Source of the DNA: UBA1189 sp045612065
GTDB taxonomy: Bacteria > Bacteroidota > Bacteroidia > Bacteroidales > Bacteroidaceae
NCBI GenBank assembly: GCA_045612065.1
Contig: JAZKYH010000005.1
Location: 1 to 44,953 of the forward strand
Length of the DNA stretch: 44,953 bases
Direction of reading: 5' to 3'
This document shows, in pieces, positions 39,693-44,953 of this stretch; the stretch's first letter is position 1; every line of letters begins with the position of its first letter. A program made the translations under genes and the position numbers. The notes under the pieces were generated by a model, which was given only the letters and a program-made list of their open reading frames with translations, had not been told where the DNA came from and ran no database searches.

Positions 39693-40544
39693 ATGCCGTT
39701 ATTCACTCTGCACGACTTGGAACAGGTCTCTCCGCTTTTTCGCGGGAAAGTGGGGCGCACGGTGGGGCGCGGTGTATTGAGAATGCTCGCAGTCGACAAA
39801 CTCAATGCGTTATACGATGCCCACAGCCATCTGCAAGGCCATGACTTTGCTTATAGTGTGCTCCGAGATTTGGGCATTGAGTACAACGTGTTTGCCGTAA
39901 CCTCGGAAGTGCCAGCCCAATTGAACTCGCTGCGTCGTGGGGTGCCGTTCATAACCATCAGCAACCATCCTTATGGGAGTATTGACGGAGTCATTCTGGC
40001 CGACTATTTCGGGCATATCGGCCTCGACTATAAGCTCATGGCAAATAAAGCTCTGGAGCGTATAGAAGCCTTGTCGCCTTCGCTAATTCCTGTCAATCCA
40101 ACAGGGGCAGAACGTCATGCTCCCACAGTGGACAGCATCCTTGGCATACGTCGCGCTTTTACGCATTTGAATTCGGGAGGGGCATTGGGACTATTCCCCT
40201 CAGGGGCGGTCAGCGACCTCAGTCTGCGCGACCATTGTGTGCGCGACCGCGAGTGGCAACTCCCCATTATGCGTTTTGTGGCGAAGGCCAAAGTTCCCAT
40301 ACTGCCCGTCCGCTTCTTTGGCGGTAACTCGTACCTCTACTACCTGTTGGGACTTATCGATTGGCGCATACGCCTCCTTCGTCTTCCTGCCGAGGTGTTC
40401 AACAAGGCAAATCGCCCTATAAGCCTTGGCTTAGGTCCGCTCATAAGCGTCGAGGAACAGCAACGATACCTCGCTGCACATTCCGTGGAGGAGTTCGCCC
40501 TATGGCTACGAAACAAAGTCTATGGAATGGATATTTGCAAGTGA
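39693..40544 (+). CDS. Lysophospholipid (glycerol-phosphate) acyltransferase family protein
   Basis: The 283-residue product has the PlsC-like core: ISNHPYGSIDG at about residues 89-99 carries the catalytic histidine and aspartate (H-x5-D spacing, as in the HPxGxxD subgroup). SLIPVNP follows near 131 and GALGLFPSGAVSDLS near 167 is the glycerol-binding block. No signal peptide; membrane association by hydrophobic patches is likely. It lies 56 bases after the CDP-alcohol transferase gene. Acyl donor and acceptor are unknown. Confidence 0.85.
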   Translation: MPLFTLHDLEQVSPLFRGKVGRTVGRGVLRMLAVDKLNALYDAHSHLQGHDFAYSVLRDLGIEYNVFAVTSEVPAQLNSLRRGVPFITISNHPYGSIDGVILADYFGHIGLDYKLMANKALERIEALSPSLIPVNPTGAERHAPTVDSILGIRRAFTHLNSGGALGLFPSGAVSDLSLRDHCVRDREWQLPIMRFVAKAKVPILPVRFFGGNSYLYYLLGLIDWRIRLLRLPAEVFNKANRPISLGLGPLISVEEQQRYLAAHSVEEFALWLRNKVYGMDICK

Positions 40545-40639
40545 TTCTTTTAGTATTGGCTATAGTGTTTCTCGGAGTTAGCACTTGCCAAAAAAGAGAA
40601 ACATTTGTTTAATGAGGATGTCCTTCAAGCTAAAAATAA

Positions 40640-40666
40640 AAGGAGAGCATGTAAAATGCTCTCCTT
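40640..40666. terminator. Bidirectional terminator between the acyltransferase and OMP genes
   Basis: AAGGAGAGCAT (40640-40650) pairs perfectly with ATGCTCTCCTT (40656-40666) around the loop GTAAA. It is flanked by T-rich sequence on one side and A-rich on the other, between convergent genes. Confidence 0.85.
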
Positions 40667-40685
40667 CTTCTTATTTTATTTGGTT

Positions 40686-41120
40686 TTAGAAGCAGTACTT
40701 AATGCCGAAGCCGAAATTATAGAAACCTTCCATGCTGTTCAGATGAAGAACGTCGATTGAAGGACGATAATCAAGAGAGAATGCCAAGGGGATGTCGGCG
40801 ATTTTGTACTCAAGACCTACAACAGCTTCTGCACCTACAGCAAGGCTGTTCTCAAATGCGCCCAAGAAAGCACCTACACCATAATAGAGGTTGAAGCCTT
40901 CTGTGATAACGGGCTGCTGCCATTCGTATACGCCATCAACTCTCAAGTGGTTGCCAAGACCCCATGAAGCACCAAACTCGAGAGCGTTGTCGCCATTGTT
41001 CTTCTTTGCTGTCAAGCCACTGAAAGCACCGCCTCGAACACCGATTGCCCAGTTATAGTCCTGCGCACTTACGCCCAATGTTGCAACCAAAAGGGCTGCG
41101 ATAGCCAAAAACTTTTTCAT
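40686..41120 (-). CDS. Small outer-membrane beta-barrel-type protein
   Basis: The 144-residue product has a clear signal peptide (MKKFLAIAALLVATLGVSAQ) and then alternating hydrophobic/polar beta strands with aromatic and glycine residues, ending in the aromatic FGFGIKYCF, typical of outer-membrane barrels. The mature size, about 124 residues, fits a small barrel of up to eight strands. The function is unknown. It has a consensus promoter of its own and a terminator, so it is a single-gene unit. Confidence 0.85.
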   Translation of the reverse strand: MKKFLAIAALLVATLGVSAQDYNWAIGVRGGAFSGLTAKKNNGDNALEFGASWGLGNHLRVDGVYEWQQPVITEGFNLYYGVGAFLGAFENSLAVGAEAVVGLEYKIADIPLAFSLDYRPSIDVLHLNSMEGFYNFGFGIKYCF

Positions 41121-41165
41121 AATCGTTTTGTTTTGTTAATTAAGTTGTGTTAAAAAAATCACGAG

Positions 41166-41196
41166 CAAAGGTAGCGGATAAAATCTAATCTGCAAA
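41166..41196 (-). promoter_or_regulatory. Consensus promoter of the OMP gene
   Basis: Minus strand TTTG (41196-41193), 19 bases, TACCTTTG (41173-41166): an exact match to the Bacteroidota consensus, about 45 bases before the start codon. Confidence 0.85.
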
Positions 41197-41223
41197 TATT
41201 GCACAAAGTTTTTTATTCGAATT

Positions 41224-42516
41224 TTAGTTAAAAAACGTCATTGCCTGCTCCAACTTCTCTCGTATGCGGTCGTTGCAGAGGTTGCCTATGCTGCCTTCGT
41301 GGGTGTGGTGTACCTCGCGGGTGGGTTCATAAGTGTGGTTCTGTACCTGCATGCCCACTTGGCGGTAGGCCTCGCGGAAGGGGATGCCCGAGAGGGCAAG
41401 GCGGTTCACATCCTCCACGGTGAAGAGGTAGTCATACTTGCGGTCGCTGAGGATATCGGTGTTCACGCGGATGTGCTGCAACATCATGTCGCACATCGTA
41501 AGGCACGACTTGAGTTCCTCGATGGCGGGGAACATTACATCCTTCAACAACTGGAAGTCGCGCTGGTAGCCTACGGGGAGGTTGGTAGTCATCAGGGCCA
41601 CCTCACCGGCTACGCTCTGCAAACGGTTGCACTTGGCACGCATAATTTCGAATACGTCGGGGTTCTTCTTGTGCGGCATGATACTGCTTCCTGTGGTGTA
41701 TTCATCGGGGAAACTGATGAAACCGAAATTTTGGTTGATGAAGAGGCACACGTCCATGGCGAAGCGGCCGAGGGTAGAGGCCACAGCACCGATGGCATAG
41801 GCCGTAGCACGCTCGGTCTTTCCGCGGCTCATCTGTGCTGCTACGACATTATAGTGCATGGTGTCGAAATGTAGCAGTTCGGTGGTCATCGTGCGGTTCA
41901 AGGGGAACGATGAGCCATAGCCTGCTGCCGAACCAAGGGGGTTCTGGTTGGCTACCTTATAGGCAGCCGCCACCATCTGGAGGTCATCGACCAACGTCTC
42001 AGCATAGGCGCCAAACCATAGGCCGAACGATGAGGGCATGGCAATTTGCAGATGCGTATAGCCCGGCATCAACACCTCTTTATATTGTTCGCTCAATGCT
42101 TGTAGGCGGTCGAACAGGTGACACACCTCCTCGGCAATGTTCTTAATCTCGTCACGGAAGTAGAGCTTGAGGTCTACCAGTACCTGATCGTTGCGTGAGC
42201 GGCCCGAGTGTATCTTCTTGCCCATGTCGCCAAGGCGCTGGGTAAGTAACAACTCTACTTGTGAGTGTACATCCTCGATGCCCTCTTCGATGGTGAACTT
42301 GCCGTCGAGTATCTCTTGGCGAATCTGCTCCAATGCAGCGAGCAGTACGGGAAGTTCCTCCTTCTCGATGAGTCCGATGCTCTCAAGCATACGGATATGT
42401 GCCATGGAGCCTTCTACGTCGTAACGTGCCAGGCGGAGGTCCAATTCGCGGTCCTGTCCCACGGTAAAGGTCTCTATCATCTTGTTGGGCTCAAAGCCCT
42501 TGTCCCAAAGTTTCAT
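41224..42516 (-). CDS. argH: Argininosuccinate lyase
   Basis: The enzyme splits argininosuccinate into arginine and fumarate, the last step of arginine synthesis. The 430-residue product shows EDVHSQVELLL and SGRSRNDQV (about 98-106), TPGYTHLQ-like MPGYTHLQIAMPS, and the signature TGSSIMPHKKNPD near 272-284 with the catalytic serine loop. No other arginine gene is adjacent. It is divergent from slyD; both have good promoters in the gap. Confidence 0.96.
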   Translation of the reverse strand: MKLWDKGFEPNKMIETFTVGQDRELDLRLARYDVEGSMAHIRMLESIGLIEKEELPVLLAALEQIRQEILDGKFTIEEGIEDVHSQVELLLTQRLGDMGKKIHSGRSRNDQVLVDLKLYFRDEIKNIAEEVCHLFDRLQALSEQYKEVLMPGYTHLQIAMPSSFGLWFGAYAETLVDDLQMVAAAYKVANQNPLGSAAGYGSSFPLNRTMTTELLHFDTMHYNVVAAQMSRGKTERATAYAIGAVASTLGRFAMDVCLFINQNFGFISFPDEYTTGSSIMPHKKNPDVFEIMRAKCNRLQSVAGEVALMTTNLPVGYQRDFQLLKDVMFPAIEELKSCLTMCDMMLQHIRVNTDILSDRKYDYLFTVEDVNRLALSGIPFREAYRQVGMQVQNHTYEPTREVHHTHEGSIGNLCNDRIREKLEQAMTFFN

Positions 42517-42523
42517 TTTGATT

Positions 42524-42560
42524 TATGATTTATTTGTGATTTCTAATTTATTATTTCAGT
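42524..42560. repeat. Heptamer-periodic tract in the argH leader
   Basis: Diverged GATTTAT heptamers lie directly upstream of the argH start on its 5' side. The sequence is related to the tract at 1396 (both contain GATTTATGATTTA), which suggests a common origin for the two. Confidence 0.55.
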
Positions 42561-42595
42561 TAGAGAAAAGGTCGCTCTTTACAAATTTTAGTCTG

Positions 42596-42627
42596 CAAAA
42601 GTAGTGCAAGGCGAACGGAAATACAAA
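42596..42627 (-). promoter_or_regulatory. Consensus promoter of argH
   Basis: Minus strand TTTG (42627-42624), 20 bases, TACTTTTG (42603-42596), an exact consensus match. The leader of about 70 bases includes the heptamer tract. No arginine-repressor box is recognisable. Confidence 0.8.
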
Positions 42628-42694
42628 TTTATTTGTGAATTACTGAGCCGCAGCCTATTTTCAAGCTGCGCGACAGACTAAAAGTAAAGTAAAA

Positions 42695-42726
42695 TTTCTG
42701 TTTGGTGAAATTTTGTGCTACTTTTG
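42695..42726 (+). promoter_or_regulatory. Promoter of slyD
   Basis: TTTC (42695-42698), 20 bases, TACTTTTG (42719-42726), about 46 bases before the ATG; one mismatch in the -33 element. Confidence 0.65.
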
Positions 42727-42771
42727 CACTTCGAATAGCAATGCATCTAATAATACATATATATAAAGACT

Positions 42772-43365
42772 ATGGCAGAAATTAATCCCAGCAAGACTAT
42801 TGTCGTATCTTACGACATGTATACAGAGTATGAGGGCGAGCGCGAACTCGTGGAGCAGGCTACCGCTGAGCATCCTTTCCAGTTTACCACAGGTTTGGGC
42901 TTCACTTTTGAGGCTTTCGAGGAGAAGTTCAAGGACTTAAAGGAGGGCGACACCTTCAATTTTACTCTTACCAAGGAGGAAACCAACGGTGACCGTCGCG
43001 ATGACCTCGTGTTTGATGTAGACAAACAAATCTTCTGTGTCAACGGTAAGTTCGACGACAAGCAAATCTATCCCGGTAACGTAATTCCCCTTATGAATGC
43101 CGATGGCCAGCGCATGAATGGTCTCGTGGTAGAGGTGAAGGACGAGGCGGTGACCATCGACCTCAACCATCCCTATGCAGGTATGGGGCTTGCCTTCGAG
43201 GGTAAGGTGCTCGGCATGCACGATGCCACCAAGGAGGAGATACAGGCACTCATCAACATCATCACCGGTCAGGGCGGCTGCGGATGTGGCTGCGACAGTT
43301 GCGGTGGCGGTTGCGACGGTTGCGGCGACCACGATGGTGGCTGCGACTGCGGACATTGTCATTGA
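42772..43365 (+). CDS. slyD: FKBP-type peptidyl-prolyl isomerase, SlyD type with metal-binding tail
   Basis: The 197-residue product has the FKBP core interrupted by the IF (insert-in-flap) domain, as in SlyD: FTTGLGFTFEAFEEKFKDLKEG at the N-terminal part, the flap insert around NVIPLMNADGQRMNG, and LNHPYAGMGLAFEGKVL closing the core. The last 30 residues are almost only Gly, Cys, His and Asp, with eight cysteines and ending DCGHCH. Such tails bind nickel or other metals and help load hydrogenase or other metalloenzymes in known SlyD proteins. Prolyl isomerase and chaperone activity is expected. Confidence 0.93.
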   Translation: MAEINPSKTIVVSYDMYTEYEGERELVEQATAEHPFQFTTGLGFTFEAFEEKFKDLKEGDTFNFTLTKEETNGDRRDDLVFDVDKQIFCVNGKFDDKQIYPGNVIPLMNADGQRMNGLVVEVKDEAVTIDLNHPYAGMGLAFEGKVLGMHDATKEEIQALINIITGQGGCGCGCDSCGGGCDGCGDHDGGCDCGHCH

Positions 43366-43371
43366 TTTAGT

Positions 43372-43452
43372 GAAGAGGGAAGAATGAAGAGTTGCCTCCG
43401 GGTAGCCTCTAACTCTTCCCTCTTCACTCTTCACTCTTCACTCTTAACTCTT
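43372..43452. repeat. Facing heptamer tracts between slyD and aroC
   Basis: The left arm GAAGAGGGAAGAATGAAGAG is followed 25 bases later by the complementary AACTCTTCCCTCTTC and then repeated TCTTCAC heptamers. The arms can pair over about 15 bp. The tract ends about five bases before the aroC ATG, so it forms the whole slyD-aroC gap. Confidence 0.65.
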
Positions 43453-43457
43453 CCTTT

Positions 43458-44558
43458 ATGAACACGTTCGGAACCCTCTTCACTCTTACTTCATTCGGAG
43501 AGTCGCATGGTGCGGCCATCGGAGGTGTGGTCGACGGGATGCCTGCCGGTATCACCGTTGATATGGACTTTGTGCGTAGCGAGATGCACCGCCGTCGCCC
43601 TGGGCAGAGTGTTGTCACCACGGGACGCCAAGAGCCTGATGAGGTAGAATTCCTCTCGGGTATTTTCGAAGGACGCACCACGGGTACTCCCATCGGGTTC
43701 ATCATACGCAACACTAACCAACACTCCAACGACTACGACAACTTGCGCGAGGTGCTGCGTCCCTCTCATGCCGACTATACCTATTGGCAGAAGTATGGCG
43801 TGCGCGACCATCGTGGAGGAGGACGCTCATCGGCACGTGAGACTGCTTCGCGCTGTGTGGCTGGCGCATTGGCCAAACTGGCCTTGCGCGAACTGGGTAT
43901 CCATATCCAGGCCTATACCTCGCAGGTGGGGCACATCGCCTTGGGAAACGACTATACGAAATATGACCTCTCGCTCACCGAGACGAACATTGTGCGTTGT
44001 CCCGACCCAGAGAAGGCGCGTGCTATGGAGGAACTTATCTTGAGTGTGAAAGGCGAGGGCGACACCATCGGTGGCATTGTTACTTGTGTTATCACAGGTT
44101 GCCCCATAGGGTTGGGTGAACCGGTCTTCGGAAAGTTGCATGCCTCATTGGGTGGCGCTATGCTGAGCATCAATGCCTGCAAGGGCTTCGACTATGGCCG
44201 CGGTTTCGATGGCATTGCCGAGCGTGGCTCTGAGCAGAACGACCCATTCATCAATACCGAGGCGGGCATCACGACTGCAACAAATCGCTCTGGCGGTATA
44301 CAGGGCGGCATCAGTAACGGGCAGCCCATCTATTTCCGTGCAGCCTTCAAGCCCGTAGCCACCCAATTGGGTGAGCAGACGACGCTCGACATTCACGGCC
44401 GCGAGCAGACTCTCAAGGCTAAAGGTCGTCACGACCCCTGCGTGGTGCCTCGTGCCGTTCCCATCGTTGAGGCTATGGCGGCCATTACGGTATTGGATTG
44501 TTATCTGCAATTTTGTGCTTCGCATAATTTTTGCGGGAATGTCGTTCTCCGGAATTAA
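43458..44558 (+). CDS. aroC: Chorismate synthase
   Basis: The enzyme forms chorismate from EPSP using reduced FMN, the last step of the shikimate pathway. The 366-residue product has SFGESHG at about 12-18 with the active-site histidine, then HRRRPGQS, the DHRGGGRSSARETA block near 117-130 and, in the C-terminal part, RHDPCVVPRAVPIVEAMAA. No other aro gene is adjacent. It has no separate promoter; the gap to slyD is filled by heptamer tracts. Confidence 0.96.
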   Translation: MNTFGTLFTLTSFGESHGAAIGGVVDGMPAGITVDMDFVRSEMHRRRPGQSVVTTGRQEPDEVEFLSGIFEGRTTGTPIGFIIRNTNQHSNDYDNLREVLRPSHADYTYWQKYGVRDHRGGGRSSARETASRCVAGALAKLALRELGIHIQAYTSQVGHIALGNDYTKYDLSLTETNIVRCPDPEKARAMEELILSVKGEGDTIGGIVTCVITGCPIGLGEPVFGKLHASLGGAMLSINACKGFDYGRGFDGIAERGSEQNDPFINTEAGITTATNRSGGIQGGISNGQPIYFRAAFKPVATQLGEQTTLDIHGREQTLKAKGRHDPCVVPRAVPIVEAMAAITVLDCYLQFCASHNFCGNVVLRN

Positions 44559-44614
44559 GAGAGAATCGGTTATATACTATCTTATATATATGTACATGAC
44601 CTCAGTGTACGATG

Positions 44615-44648
44615 AGAGCTGGCGCGCTGCGCTGGCTCTTGTTGTTTA
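44615..44648 (+). terminator. Hairpin terminator after aroC
   Basis: AGAGCTGGCGC (44615-44625) pairs with GCGCTGGCTCT (44629-44639), two G-T type positions, loop GCT, followed by TTGTTGTTT. It separates aroC from the predicted rRNA operon promoter. Confidence 0.7.
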
Positions 44649-44796
44649 TGGACTGAAAATGCTAAAAAGTTGTATTTTGCAACATGTATCTGTCAATTCT
44701 CTATCATTTGTTAAAAAATGCATCGGTGTACCATATTTGAAAATCAGCCGTTTGCATTTCATTTGTAATTTTTCTCGTAAAAAAGTTTCAATAATG
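44649..44796. other. Gene-free A/T-rich upstream region of the rRNA promoter
   Basis: There is no protein-coding gene after the aroC stop at 44558. Beyond the terminator this stretch is A/T-rich with several T- and A-runs, as expected for an UP-element-like region upstream of a strong promoter. No other feature is visible. Confidence 0.5.
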
Positions 44797-44828
44797 TTTG
44801 GTCAGTTTGTTGAAAGTGTCTACCTTTG
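44797..44828 (+). promoter_or_regulatory. Consensus promoter, probably of an rRNA operon
   Basis: TTTG (44797-44800), 20 bases, TACCTTTG (44821-44828), an exact consensus match preceded by A/T-rich DNA. What follows looks like an rRNA leader rather than a coding sequence. Confidence 0.8.
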
Positions 44829-44953
44829 CATCCGCAATCGAGAGGGACACCCCTTGAGATGATGAAGAGAGAGTTCTTTGAAAATATTTTCCATACAGAC
44901 AAGTAGTACAAGAAGCTGTCTTGTGATGTCGTCACGAGACAGGGTAAATTGAA
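44829..44953 (+). other. Probable rRNA operon leader (16S gene expected just past the window)
   Basis: After the promoter comes non-coding sequence containing GAGTTCTTTGAAAA (from about 44870), the boxA-like anti-termination motif seen before 16S genes in Bacteroidota as I recall. It is followed by a hairpin (44916-44926 with 44932-44942, one wobble) and the A-rich GGGTAAATTGAA at the window end. No 16S sequence is yet present, so this is inference. Confidence 0.65.

Noticed and set aside
40502..40612. 36-codon frame with one hydrophobic segment overlapping the acyltransferase end
   Set aside because: Could be a small membrane peptide, but it overlaps by 43 bases with no start-site support and no paralogue here; not strong enough to annotate.
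44829..44953. tRNA or tmRNA gene at the window end
   Set aside because: The single hairpin does not form a cloverleaf and there is no CCA or tag frame; an rRNA leader fits better.

Overview
The window is chromosomal DNA from a member of the Bacteroidales, and I suspect Prevotellaceae or a close relative. Several signs agree. Promoters follow the Bacteroidota pattern TTTG-N19-20-TAnnTTTG. Families largely confined to this group are present (DUF4831, DUF4834, DUF5063, a FtsL-like protein beside a PASTA penicillin-binding protein). BirA has no DNA-binding domain. Shine-Dalgarno sequences are scarce, and secreted proteins end in a type IX-like sorting tail. I cannot name the species.

Layout. (1) 1-10.4 kb holds two copies of an accessory module: a very large secreted repeat protein (the first is cut by the window edge, the second is 2615 residues), a spacer rich in inverted repeats, a 59-66 residue peptide of unknown function, then a strong terminator. 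This is the least explained part of the window. (2) 10.6-13.3 kb, minus strand, is an hpt-adk-obg operon ending in a small basic protein. (3) 13.4-20.9 kb is mixed housekeeping: DUF4831, nadC, a 23S rRNA methyltransferase (rlmI), a DEDD exonuclease with DUF5063, DJ-1 with ispD, and birA with DUF4834. A compact candidate small RNA lies between nadC and rlmI. (4) 20.9-22.3 kb carries psd and pssA for phosphatidylethanolamine. (5) 22.6-38.7 kb is an envelope and division region. It has rsmH-ftsL-ftsI-murE, then murC-ftsQ on the opposite strand, then ftsW-murG running into an MlaE/MlaF ABC transporter, a PASTA protein, RluD and D-Ala-D-Ala ligase. mraZ, mraY, murD, ftsA and ftsZ are not in the window, so the division cluster has been broken and partly inverted. 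A DUF805 protein and a transglutaminase-like lipoprotein sit between rluD and ddl. (6) 38.9-40.5 kb has two lipid enzymes, a CDP-alcohol phosphatidyltransferase and an acyltransferase. (7) 40.7-44.6 kb has a small outer-membrane-type protein, argH, a metal-tail FKBP (SlyD type) and aroC. (8) The last 150 bases look like the promoter and leader of an rRNA operon whose 16S gene should start just beyond the window.

Most genes serve envelope construction: lipid II synthesis (murE, murC, murG, ddl), septal peptidoglycan assembly (ftsL, ftsI, ftsQ, ftsW), phospholipid synthesis (pssA, psd, the two lipid enzymes) and lipid transport (mlaEF).

Two intergenic patterns recur. One is short tracts with a diverged 7-base period, often in facing pairs that could fold on each other. 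The other is REP-like elements with GTCATSCTGA ends. I see no CRISPR array, no insertion sequence and no tRNA gene.
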